The notes under the pieces are model-generated. The model did no database searches. It saw only the letters and a program-made list of their open reading frames with translations, and was not told the DNA's origin. 64,000 bases of DNA from Mallotus nudiflorus (Eukaryota; Streptophyta; Magnoliopsida; Malpighiales; Euphorbiaceae). Both the position numbers and the translations under genes were made by a program. The stretch is taken from assembly GCA_947683625.1 (NCBI GenBank), contig CANTUR010000045.1, positions 1,302,001 through 1,366,000 on the forward strand, in the 5' to 3' direction. Below are positions 49,039 to 60,247 of the stretch, piece by piece. How positions within the stretch are numbered: position 1 is the stretch's first letter; the number at the start of each line of letters is the position of its first letter.

Positions 49039-49092
<54 letters not shown>

Positions 49093-51880
49093 AATTAATT
49101 GTCAAAAAATATAAAGTTAACAATAATTACGATTTTGCCATTCTCCCCTTCCCCTTCTTCTCGATCAATTTCTGCTATCACCACCGCCTGCCATCTCGTT
49201 TTCAGGCCATCGGTGTGCCACCCTAAGCTCCGCCCTTCCCAGCCAGCAGCTCCACCACCTTTCCTTCTCTTCTCCAGCGCCGTTTCCCTATCTTATTGCC
49301 GGAAAACCGAAACTTTGTCCCATCATCGATCAAGCCGATTCCGGCCACCATTTTTAACACCACCGGTCTCTATCTTCTCCTTGAGCTCCGGTGAGTGTGA
49401 TTCCAAGCTTTGTTTCACTTGAAATGGTCTAGATTTGCCTAGGTTTCAATTTTGCAATTTCAGCCTATTAGGGTTCTTGATTTTTCTGAGCTTCAATTTG
49501 ATTGATTCATGAAAAATTCCTTCACAAATGTTGCTTCCATTAGCTTAATCTTCATGTGTGAATTTTTGTAGAATTTTTGGAAATTATTTTGATTTTTGGG
49601 TATTTTTGAATAATTTATTATTATTTTCTAATTTTCGAAAATTAATTAATTGAATTATGAAATTGTGTTTTATGATAAATATAGGTGTTGAAATGAATTA
49701 TAGAAATTTATTTGGAATTTTTGTGAATTTTTATGTATTTATTTTGAATTTATTTAGTTTATGTAATTTTGGAAAAATAGGGTTAATTGTGTGTTTAATT
49801 GAAATTAATTAGTTAATTGAGTTTATTTATTGATATTATTGTTATATATGTTGAGAAAATTAATTTTTAGCAATTATATTATTTTTGGTGAATTTTTGGA
49901 TTAATTTTAGTATATTTATATATATAGGGCTATTTTGGTAATTTTAGCATAAATTGGCTAAAAATGTAATTAAATTGGTTTTAATAGTTATTTAAGGTAT
50001 AAAAATGATTTCTACAAACTATTTAGTATTTTTAAATAATTAAAACTATTTTTCGTAAATTATTTTCAATTATATATATAATATATGATTTTTCTAATAA
50101 AATGAGTTTTTATCTGTTTTTACTGTGTTTTAGCATTAATTATGTAAATTCTACTTATAAAATGTATTTTTATAATACAAGGGTATTTTTGATATTTTAT
50201 AAATACTCTATGAATTGTGGACCTCGGTCGGTGATTTGTAGTTTGGAGTCCAACCGAGGGATTATGGTTGTGTTTAGTGTTTATTTTCGAAGTGTGTTTC
50301 TTTATAGGGCCGACTCTACTCTTTGAGTAGAGAGATGTCCATTTTACAGGGGAGGTTTTGCCGAATTTTTGATAGAATTCTCGTAAAACGTGATGTCCGG
50401 TCAGATTCTAATTTAATTTCGTGTCTAGTAATCTAGATTGAGTCTTTAGAACTTCTGTTAGATTTATTCTGATTCCTGTCATTTTTGTTTGTTTTGTTAC
50501 GCCGAGACCGAGGCCTAGTGGATCAGGCCCATCAAACCCATCTCGAGGAGCGCAATAATTGTGAATTACTATTCTATATATATATGCTCTAGAGTGCATG
50601 ATTTAGAAATCTATGTTTTATTTTGACTAAAAATGCATAATGATTTAATTAGTACTTAAGTTTATTTTTAGTTTACTTTTGGTTTATTATTGGTATATTT
50701 TAAACTATGTGCATGTTTTATTAACGAATTATGTTTAAAATTTTTTCAAATACATTTCTATTTTATTTTGTAATTTAATTGCATTTATTTAACGTATATA
50801 TACTTGAAATATACCTGGTTTACTTTTGGTATATTTCTAGTATATATATGGTTATTATTGCTATTATATTTAAATTCATGCATCATTTATTTTTATGAAT
50901 GAATGTTTTATATTTCAATGAAGGATATCAATAGAACATGCTACCTAGTGGGCAACACTAGGACCGAGTACGTACCGGTACGTTGATAGCATTTAGGCTA
51001 TATTACTAACCATTTGTGGATATTGATTGGATATGATTATTTGATGTGTGAGATATGATTTGGGAGTGTGATTGCTGGAGCTCGGTTGACCAAGTGTCTC
51101 AGGGCCAATCACGCTAACAGTCAGACTACTGGAGCTCGGTTGACTTAGTGTCTCGGGGCCAGTCTATTGTCTAAATGGAATAAGTGAATATTTTGGAATA
51201 AGTGAGCCTGTGTGGCTAGAGTGTTGTCTAACACTGTTTTGAGGTTGCGATTTTCTAGGGTTTTATTGATCCTTCATAACCAATGGTTTTCAAACAAAAT
51301 ATATAAAAATGATTTTTATTGCATCTGTGTGTATTTGCATGTATATATATTTATATATATACTATTGACTGTATGCATTGTCATTTAGTATGCATGTATA
51401 TATATTATAGTAATTCACTCAGTGAGGTCTGACTCCCCTCCGTTGACTATTTTTTTCAGGAGAGTCATCTTCATCAGACCTCAGTAGTAGGCCTGTACAC
51501 CGGATTTCTTCTACCCCGGCTTTATTATGTAAACTGCTCACTTGAGTTTTATTTTATGATCTAGACACTTTAGTAGTCGTAAAATTGTTAAAAGATATTG
51601 TATTATATTTGTATGAGTTATGTATTTTAAGAATTTGAATTGGATTTGTATTAAAAGAGTTTATTTATATATGAGATGATTGGATTTGATTTAATTTCAT
51701 TTAGTGGAAATATTATTTTGATATTTACGATTTTATTCCGCTGCATAATATTTTACTTAATTGTGTTGTTATTATTACTATTGCATGTTTTATTTTATTT
51801 TTAGGCTTGCTACGGGTTCCGGATTCGAAAGAATTCCCGTTCCCTAGCGCCGGTCATGGCCCCTGTTTTGGGTCGTGATA
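48579..51880 (+). repeat. 3' LTR of Tekay element 2
   Basis: 3,302 bp; ends GTGATA instead of GTGACA. It contains an expanded (AT)n tract (49,043-49,089), the intron-like span 49,391-50,307 and the hairpin 50,314-50,332. A 107-codon open frame (49,099-49,422) covers the CT-rich island; it is Pro/Ser-rich and probably leader sequence. Confidence 0.93.
49043..49089. repeat. (AT)n microsatellite inside the LTR
   Basis: About 23 AT units; the 5' LTR has a short interrupted version at about 33,678-33,692. Confidence 0.95.
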
Positions 51881-52849
51881 GCCAAGGACCAGTTCAAGAC
51901 CAGAACCGAGGGTTCATAGCCATTTTAAAATAGTTGAACCATGAATTGGTGGTTTTAGTTCCAAACCAGTGATTCTCTTACTTGTAGCTTCATGGTCTAT
52001 GATTCATACCCTATATGTGTTTGAATAAATGTGAAAGGTACATTTTGTAAAAAAATTAACATCTAATTAGCATCATCAACATAATGTGATAGGCTATGAT
52101 AAAACTCATGGAGTCTGTGCTATAATATAAATTTCCTACCATAAAGTGTTTGTGTTTGTGAACAATTTTAAAGAGGGATAGTTTGATAAAATGTTATTGG
52201 CAACTATAGGATTCAAAAATGAAAGAGCATCAATGACCTCTTCCTGATACTCAACCTTAATTGGTGAGAAACAAATAAAAGCATGCACAGAGGTAGCCTT
52301 AGCCAAGGGTTGGTTCGGGCGCAAAATCTACCTGATTAAAACTGGTCCGGAATAAGGAAAAGTTAATTTAGGACCATTTAAAAAAAATTTGAATTGTGAA
52401 TTCGCAGTTTCGATACCGATCCAGTCATTCTTTAACTTGCAACTTCATGGTTTGCAATTCACACCTTATATGTGTTTAAACAAATTTAAAAGGTACATTC
52501 TGCACATAATTGACATCTAATTAGCATCATTAGCATAATGTGGCAAACTATGATAAAACTCATGGAATCCATGTTATAATATAAAAGTCCTACCATAAAC
52601 CATTTATGTCTCAGAACAATTTTATAGGAGGGATAGTTTGATAAGATGTTGACAACTCCAGGATTCGAAAATGAAGGAGCATTAGTGACCTCTTCCTAAT
52701 ACTCAACCTTAATATGTGAGTAACAAATAGAAGCATGCACAGAGGTAGCCCTAGCCAAAGGCCGGTTTGGGAAGGTCGTTCAAGGCCAGTTTAAAAAAAT
52801 TTAAATCGTTAATCAGCGAATCCAATTCCAAACCACCTGTTCACAGTTT

Positions 52850-52851
<2 letters not shown>

Positions 52852-52899
<48 letters not shown>

Positions 52900-52960
52900 T
52901 ATTGTTATTATTATTATTGCTACTATTGCTACTACTTATTTTATTATTATTATTATTATT
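52852..52960. repeat. (AT)n followed by (TTA/TAC)n microsatellite
   Basis: About 23 AT units to 52,898, then ATT/ACT-type triplets; part of a long tandem unit. Confidence 0.92.
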
Positions 52961-53612
52961 ATTTTCTCAAATTTTCCATTATTTTTTATTTTTTCCATAA
53001 ATATATTATTTTCGTTAAATCAAATGGTAATGGCAAATTCTTTAAAAGTTAGACATTGCTTAATGTACATCTCGCAATGTATGAGTCTATGTATTAATAA
53101 ATATTTGTTGTCAACACATAATAATTTCATCAATAAATAGTGGTCATATTTAACCGCCCTTAATTGAATTACTAGTGATTCTCCAACTTGCAGCTTTATA
53201 ATTTTCAATTCACACCCTGTATGTGTTCAAACAAATTTGAAAGGTACATTTTGCACATAATTAACATCTAACTAGCATCATCATCATAATGTGATAGGCT
53301 ATGATAAAACTCATGGAATCTATGCTATAATATAAATGTCCTACCATAAAGCGTTTGTGTTTGAAAACAATTTTAAAGGAGGGATAGTTTAATAAGATGT
53401 TGTTGGCAACTCTAGGATTCGAAAATAAAGGAGCATCAATGATCTCTTCCTGAAACTCAACCTTAATAGGTGAGCAGCAAAAAAAAGCATGCATGGAGGT
53501 AGCTTGATCAAAATCAGCCCGGAACTAGGGGAAGGCCAGTTCAGGGCTAATTCAAAAAATTTTGAACCATGAACTGACGGTTTAGGTTCCAAACCATCAA
53601 TTCATTGTTTCA

Positions 53613-53616
<4 letters not shown>

Positions 53617-53674
<58 letters not shown>

Positions 53675-53725
53675 ATTATTATTATTATTGTTGTTGTTGT
53701 TACTATTACTTATTTTATTATTATT
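53617..53725. repeat. (AT)n, (TTA)n and (TTG)n compound microsatellite
   Basis: AT units to 53,670, TTA units to about 53,690, then TTG units; at the same place in the unit as 52,852. Confidence 0.92.
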
Positions 53726-53808
53726 ATTTCCTTGCATTTTTTCAAAAAAATTTTACTTCTCCATAAATATATTATTTTGATTAAATAAAATGGCAAAGGC
53801 AAATTCTT

Positions 53809-54001
53809 GGAGTACACTAGTCCCTAGCTCTTTTCATGTAGCTTAAAATTTTAAATATTTTATTAATTCTTTGAAGATCACAAGCAAAGATTTAGAGTTG
53901 ATTAAAATTTAAGAAATGACTTTATCATTTTATTAAGTTATAATAATAAATTAGATAATTTTATTAAAAAATTTATATAAATAAATGAACAATATAATTA
54001 A
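53809..54001. other. AT-rich spacer between the repeat array and the FAR1-like fragment
   Basis: No coding or repeat identity recognised. Confidence 0.4.
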
Positions 54002-54224
54002 TTGGTGGCTATACAGGTAAGATTCATGTGTGTTGTTGGTATAGAGACAAGTCAAATCATGGATTACATTATCAACATTATTGGAGGATTTGAGTATGTT
54101 AGATTTACAAAGAAAGATTTGTATAATTTTATTGATGCAGATTAACGGTCTAAAATATTATATTCAAATATTGAAGCTACTCTTGGATACTTATCTATAC
54201 TAGGTGATATGGATCATGGATCAT
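54002..54224 (+). pseudogene. FAR1/FRS-like transposase-derived protein fragment
   Basis: One frame reads VVGIETSQIMDYIIN, GGFEYVRFTKKDLYNFIDAD, a TAA stop at 54,143-54,145, then IEATLGYLSILGDMDHGS. This matches the conserved block of FAR1-RELATED SEQUENCE proteins (GG-E-V-FTKKDLYN followed by an A-L-YL-DMD segment), which lies just ahead of the MULE transposase domain. FAR1/FHY3 proteins are domesticated MULE transposases that act as transcription factors; related sequences are also found in live MULEs. The fragment is cut by element 4, so any further part should lie beyond the window. The stop suggests a pseudogene. Confidence 0.75.
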
Positions 54225-56801
54225 TATTACGACCCAAAACAGGGGTCATGACCGGCGCTAGGGAACGGGAATTCTTTCGAATCCGGAACCCGTAGCAAGC
54301 CTAAAAATAAAATAAATCATGCAATAATAAAAATAATCATATAATATGCAGCGGAAATAAAAATCATAAATATAATAATAACAGTTTCATCACTGGATTT
54401 GAATTAAACCTCATCACATATATATATAATCTTTTAATACAAATCCAGTTTCAATATAATACATCTCTTTAAAATAAAATACATGTAATCCAATACTTTA
54501 ATTCACAACTACTGTAGTGTCTAGATAAAATAAATAAGACTCAAGTAGATAATTTACACAAAGAAGCCGGGGCGGAAGAAATCCGGCGTATCGACCTGCT
54601 ACTGAGGTCTGAAGAAGTTGACTCTCCTGAAAAAAAGTCAACGGAGGGGAGTATATATGTGTCAAATGAATTCAATCAAATTATAAATTAAGTTGGAAAT
54701 ATATTTAAAAACATTTTAAATATATTTTATTTACAAAACATGCATATAATTTAATATATACCAAAAATAAACCAAAAATATACTTAATATAAACTTAAGA
54801 AATAATCAAATTATTTATGCATATTTAATCAACATAAAACATGCATTTCTAAATCATGCATCCTAAGCATATATATATAGTATAGTAACTCACCTAGTGC
54901 GCTCCACGAGACGGGTCCGACGGCCTGGTCCACTAGCCCTCGGTCTCGGCGCAACTAAATAAGAAATAAATAATCGACATCAGAATAACCCTAACAGAAA
55001 TCCTAGAATTCGATCTAGAGTATTTAAATACGGAAACAAAATTAGGGTTCGACTGGACATCACGTTTTACGAGAATTCTATCGAAAATCCGACAGAACCT
55101 CCCCTGTAAAATGGACATCTCTCTACTCAAAAGAGTAGAGCCGACCCTGTAAAGAAACACACTTCGAAAAACTACACAAGGCACAATCAAAATCCCATGG
55201 TCGGACTTCAAAATACAGTCCACCGACTGGGGTCCACAAACATAGAATAATTTCGAAAATACCAAAAATATCCTTACAACATAGAAATTCATTTTATAAG
55301 TAGAAATTACATAATTAACCTTAAAACACAATAAAAATCGATAAAAACTCATTTTATTTGAAAAACCGTATATTATATATATAATTGAAAATAATTTATG
55401 AAAAATAGTTTCAATTAGTTAAAAATACTAAATAATTTGTAGAAATCATTTTTATACCTTAAATAACTATTAAAACCAATTAAATTACATTTTTAGCCAA
55501 TTTAGGGTAAAATTACCAAAATACCCATATATATATAAATATACTTAAATTACTTCAAAAATTCACCAAAAATCATACAATTATCCAAAATTAATTTTCT
55601 CAACATATTTATCAATAATATAAATAATTAAACTCAATTAACCAATTAAATTCAAATAAAAACACATTTAACCTAATTTTCCCAAAATTACATAAACTCA
55701 AATAATTCAAAATAAATACTTAGAAATTCATAAAAATTCCAAAAAAATTCCTATAATTCATTTCAACACCTAATTTAACCATAAATCCCAATTTCATAAT
55801 TTAAATAATTAATTTCCAAAAATTAGAAAATAATATTAAAATATTCAAAAATCCAAAAAATATCCAAAAATTCCAAAAAAATTCATACATGTAGATTAAG
55901 CTATTAGGATCAATATTTGTGAAGGGAGTTTTCATGAATAAATCAATTCAAAGCTCAAAAAAATCAAAAACCCTAATGTGATCGAAATTAAAAATTCGAA
56001 ACCTAAGCAAATCTAAACCATTTTAGCTCAAACCAAAGCTAGAATCACACTCATTGGAGCTCAAGGAGAAGAAAGAGACCGGCGGTGTCGAAAATGGTGG
56101 CCGGAAATGGGAGAAACGGCAAAGGGACGATTTTCGGCCAAAAGAGGAAAATGGGGTTGCCGGCACCGGGGAAGGGAGCTGTTGGCGGTGGGGGACGGCT
56201 GGGAACGGCGGTGCCAAGCCAGGAGGCACACCGACGGTAGGTGACCGGAGTTGTAGCGGTGAGGGGAAGGGTGGGTGGTGGTCGGGCGTGGGAGGGAAAG
56301 AAGAAGAAGAAGAAGAAAAAGAAAGAAAAGAAAAAGAAAAGAAAAAGAAAAAAGAAAAAAAAAAAGAAAAAGAAAGAAAAAAATAATAAAATAATAAAAT
56401 AATATTAAAAAAGTAATTTTAATAATTTATAATAAATAAAATAATTAAATAACAATAAATTAATAAACAAATAATAAAATATTAGGGTAATATATTAAAT
56501 CCTAATTAAATAAATATTTACACACATAGGCTTTATTTAGTATTTTAAAAATACGTATGAGTTCATGCAAGTCCGAAAATATATTTAAAATAATTAATAT
56601 TAAAATATTTACGTGAAAATTTTCCCGAAAATGCAAGTCCCGGGAAAATTTTACGTAAAACACTGTAAATAATACACAGTATCTAAAATAGGTTTTAAAT
56701 ACATATTAACTCGTAAAAATATCATAAGATATATATACAAAATTATTAACACTGCATATCCCGATACAGTGTAAAAATATTTAAAAACACGGGATATTAC
56801 A
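54225..56801 (-). repeat. 3' LTR of Tekay element 4, with internal deletion
   Basis: 2,577 bp. Against the other LTR (62,222-62,855) it lacks 634 bp, and the junction at 54,649-54,652 falls on a shared GAGT. The outer end reads TATTACGACC, two changes from TGTCACGACC. The splice-donor-like site is mutated (ATGAGT). A homopurine GAA-rich tract lies at 56,290-56,382. Confidence 0.92.
56290..56382 (+). repeat. Homopurine (GAA/GA-rich) tract
   Basis: Over 90 bases of only A and G on the plus strand, starting with AAGAAGAAGAAG and grading into AAAAAG repeats. Confidence 0.9.
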
Positions 56802-56818
56802 GTCTTCCCCCCTTATAA
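56802..56818 (-). other. Polypurine tract of element 4
   Basis: Minus strand TAAGGGGGGAAGAC directly before the 3' LTR. Confidence 0.87.
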
Positions 56819-56848
56819 GAATTCGTCCCCGAATTCCAGAAAACAAGA

Positions 56849-58417
56849 TCAAAAAGGAAAGAGATACGGGTAAGAAGCTCGCATCTCAGCTTCAGTCTCC
56901 CACGTATGCTCTTCAACTCTGTCGCTACGCCACAGAACCTTAACCATCGGAATCTGCTTCGATCGCAACTGTCGAACTTGATAATCAACGATCGCCACAA
57001 GTTCTTCCATAAACGTCAAATCTTCACTCACTTCTACACTGTCGGGCTGCAACACGTGAGAAGGGTCTGAGACATACTTCCTCAACATCGAGATATGAAA
57101 TACTGGATGCACCTGTGACATACTCGGAGGCAAATCCAACCGATATGCAACAGTGCCAACTCTCTCCAGAATCTCAAACGGTCCAATGTATCTCGGTGCT
57201 AGCTTACCCTTTCTGCCAAATCTCATCACACCCTCCATCGGAGATACCTTCAGAAAAACAAAATCTCCAACCTGAAACTCCACATCTCTGCGCCTAGGAT
57301 CCGCATAACTCTTCTGTCTGCTAACTGCGGTCTCTAATCTTCGCTTAATCACGGTGACTTTTCTGTAGCAACCTGAACCATCTTAGGTCCAGTCAAAGCT
57401 CTCTCACCAATCTCATCCCAACTCAACAGGGATCTACACTTCCTTCCATACAACGCCTCATACGGTGCCATGCCAATACTGCTATGGTAGCTGTTATTAT
57501 ATGCAAACTCAACGAGCGACAAATGATCATCCCAGCTACCTCCCAAATCCAAGACACACATCCTCAACATATCTTCCAGTGTCTGGATCATCCTCTCAGA
57601 CTGGCCATCTGTCTGAGGATGAAAATTAGTACTGAAATCCAACCTAGTGCCCATCGCTTCCTGCAACTTCTGCCAAAAACGAGAAGTAAACACCAAACCT
57701 CTATCTGACACAATGGACACAGGTACTCCATGAAGGCACACAACATGCTTCACATACAACTTCGCCAATCTAGCAACTGAATAGGTGGCTTTCATAGGCA
57801 AGAAATGTGCAGACTTCGTCAATTTGTCTACAATCACCCAGATGGAATCGTATCCATCCTTCGAACGAGGTAAACCGACCATAAAAGCCATAGTTATCCT
57901 TTCCCACTTCCACTCGGGAATAGGAAGAGGCTGAAGCTTCCCAGAAGGCTTCTGATGTTCGACTTTCACTTGCTGACACGTCAAACACTTAGCAACATAA
58001 TCAGCGACATCTTTCTTCAATCCATCCCACTAGTATAGATCTCTGATACTGTGGTACATCTTAGTAACACCTGGATGAACGCTGTAGGCTGTAGAATGTG
58101 CTTCCTCTAAAATCTCCTCTCTCAAGTCATCCACATCAGGAACACACAGTCTACCACTGATCCATAACACACCATCATCATCGAGTGTGAAATCAGTGAA
58201 CTTCCCTGCTCTGACATTCTCTGCAAGCTCTTCCAGAATAGGATCTCGGCTCTGAGCTGCTTTAATCCTATCCCTCAGTACAGATTGTACTTTAAATTGA
58301 GCTAGCAGTCCACCTGATCTACTAATCTTCATCATCAAACCTTGATCCACCATCAGATGCAATTCCTGGATCAATGGTCTCCTCTCAACACTGATGTGAG
58401 CAAGACTACCTGAGGAC
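56849..58417 (-). pseudogene. Integrase and chromodomain, Tekay element 4
   Basis: HHCC finger (AHSTAYSVHPG, CLTCQQVK), second catalytic Asp (SDRGLVFTS) and Glu (DGQSERMIQ) are present, but the first catalytic Asp is Ala (ITMAFMVGL, near 57,890). A TGG to TAG stop lies at 58,030 and a frameshift near 57,350 (after a Gly-Pro-Lys-Met-rich segment). The chromodomain (EELVAIVDYQVRQLRSKQ, HTWETEAEM) is complete and ends YPYLFPF. Confidence 0.9.
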
Positions 58418-59879
58418 TTTCTACTCAAGGCATCTGCTACCACATTAGCTTTACCCGGATGATATAAGATCTCACAATCATAATCCTTCAACAATTCCAA
58501 CCATCTTCTCTGCCTCAAATTCAGATCTCGCTGCTGAAAAATGTACTTAAGGCTCTTGTGATCAGTAAATATCTCACAAGTCACCCCGTACAGATAATGT
58601 CTCCAAATCTTCAAAGCAAAGATCACTGCAGCCATCTCAAGATCATGTGTAGGATAGTTCTGCTCATGCTTCTTCAACTGTCTCGAAGCATAGGCTATCA
58701 CCCTTCCATTCTGCATCAACACAAAAACCAAGACCAATTCTAGAGGCATCACAATAAACTATGAACTTATCCACACTATTAGGCAAAGCTAATACTGGCG
58801 CTGTGGTCAACTTCTCCTTCAACAATTGAAAACTGTTCTCACAAGCTTCTGACCACTCGAATCTAATATTCTTCTGAGTCAAGCGAGTCATAGGGGCTGC
58901 TATTCTGGAAAAATCCTGCACAAACCGCCTATAATACCCGGCTAAACCTAGAAAACTCCGAATCTCTGTAACAAAAGTAGGTCTAGGCCATTCAGACACT
59001 GCCTCAACCTTCTGTGGATCAACCTGAATACCTTCTTTAGACACCACGTGTCCAAGAAAAGAAACACTCTCCATCCAGAAATCACACTTCGAGAATTTAG
59101 CATAAAGCTGATGATCTCTCAGTGTCTATAGTACAATCCTCAAGTGATATACATGCTCTTCCATACTCCTAGAATATACCAGTATATCATCAATGAAGAC
59201 TACTACAAACTGATCCACATACAGCCTGAATACTTTGTTCATCAAGTCCATAAAAGCTGCTGGTGCATTAGTCAAACCAAAAGACATCACCAGAAACTCA
59301 TAATGGCCATATCGAGTGCGGAACGCTGTCTTAGGAATATCGGCTTCACTGATCCGCAACTAATGATAACCCGACCTCAAGTCAACCTTAGAAAAGAACT
59401 ATGCACCCTGAAGCTGATCAAACAAATCATCTATCCTCGGGAGAGGATACTTGTTCTTCACTGTCACCTTATTCAACTCTCTGTAGTTAATGCACAGTCT
59501 CAGGGTACCATCCTTCTTCTTCACAAACAGGACTGGTGCACCCCAAGGAGAAACACTAGGTCTAATGAAACCTTTATCCAACAACTCTTGCAACTGTTCC
59601 TTCAACTCTTTCATCTCTGTAGGAGCCATACGATAGGGTGGCATAGATATAGGAGTAGTACCTGGAACCACATCTATATAGAACTCAATCTCTCTGTGAG
59701 GTGGTAAACCTGGCAACTCCTTAGGAAAAACATCAGGAAACTCACAAGCAACAGGAACATCTGTGAGTGACAACTTCTCCACTGACGTATCCCTGACCAA
59801 TGCCAAATATCCCTGACAACCTTTCTTCAATAACTTCCTAGCCGTAATAACAGAAATAAGATTCTGAGGTGCTGAACTC
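58418..59879 (-). pseudogene. Reverse transcriptase and RNase H, Tekay element 4
   Basis: RT has LRLCINYRELNKVTVKN (Asp to Asn in the usual CIDYRELN) and FIDDILVYSRS. Stops are at 59,399 and 59,360 (around the FFSKVDL and HQLRIS segments) and at 59,126. RNase H has all four acidic residues (YCDAS, HDLE, TDHKS, ADALSRK). An extra base near 58,730 changes frame within RNase H. Confidence 0.9.
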
Positions 59880-60247
59880 CTATCACCAACAAACTTAAAC
59901 TCTTCTTCATCAGGAATTCTAAAAGTCACCTCTTTATTTCTGCAATCTACCACGGCAAAGTGCTAAGATAACCAATCCATTCCCAAAATAACATCAAACT
60001 CCATCACATCCAATAAAATCAAATCAGCGGGTAATTCTCTATCTCCCACGAGAACTGGACAACCAGAAAGAATAATATCGGTGTCCAAGGAATCGCTTAG
60101 AGGAGTGGCAACGGACAAAGGAAAAGCCATCCTCGAAGCTTGCCAACAAGATTTAGAAGCAAAAATAGGAGAAATGAATGAATGCATGGCACCTGGATCA
60201 AACAAAACCCAAGCATCCAGGTAACAAACAGAAATAATACCTGCCAC
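59880..60247 (-). pseudogene. Aspartic protease, Tekay element 4
   Basis: WVLFDPGAMHSFISPIF and VILGMDWLS, then a CAG to TAG stop at 59,963. It is in the same frame as gag and RT. Confidence 0.87.

Larger units (their letters stand above)
33211..51880 (+). mobile_element. Tekay element 2: Ty3/gypsy chromovirus carrying a nested CRM element
   Basis: A plus-strand element with its 5' LTR at 33,211-36,472 (3,262 bp) and 3' LTR at 48,579-51,880 (3,302 bp), flanked by the exact duplication GCCAA (33,206-33,210 and 51,881-51,885). Removing the insertion at 40,225-47,332 leaves about 11.56 kb, the same size as elements 1 and 3. It has the largest number of internal stops of the four Tekay copies. 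Confidence 0.94.
51881..53808 (+). repeat. Degenerate tandem repeat array, remaining units
   Basis: After the GCCAA duplication the broken unit continues. Anchors TTTGATAA(G/A)ATGTT occur at about 52,182, 52,636 and (as TTTAATAAG) 53,388, giving units of about 454 bp (short) and 752 bp (long). The long form adds (AT)n, (TTA)n-type microsatellites and about 250 bp of AT-rich sequence with TCCATAAATATATTATTTT. Each unit also carries an AACC-rich segment of the TTCAAGACCAGAACC kind. The last unit ends at AAATTCTT near 53,808. Confidence 0.8.

Noticed and set aside
20741..53808. Whether the spaced repeats could be a CRISPR array
   Set aside because: Units are hundreds of bases long, degenerate and in a plant genome; there are no short identical repeats with unique spacers.
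54933..55352. 139-codon minus-strand open frame in the LTR, also at 63,140-63,559
   Set aside because: Other family LTRs break this frame with stops, and the two intact copies are the two LTRs of one element. It is not treated as a gene.
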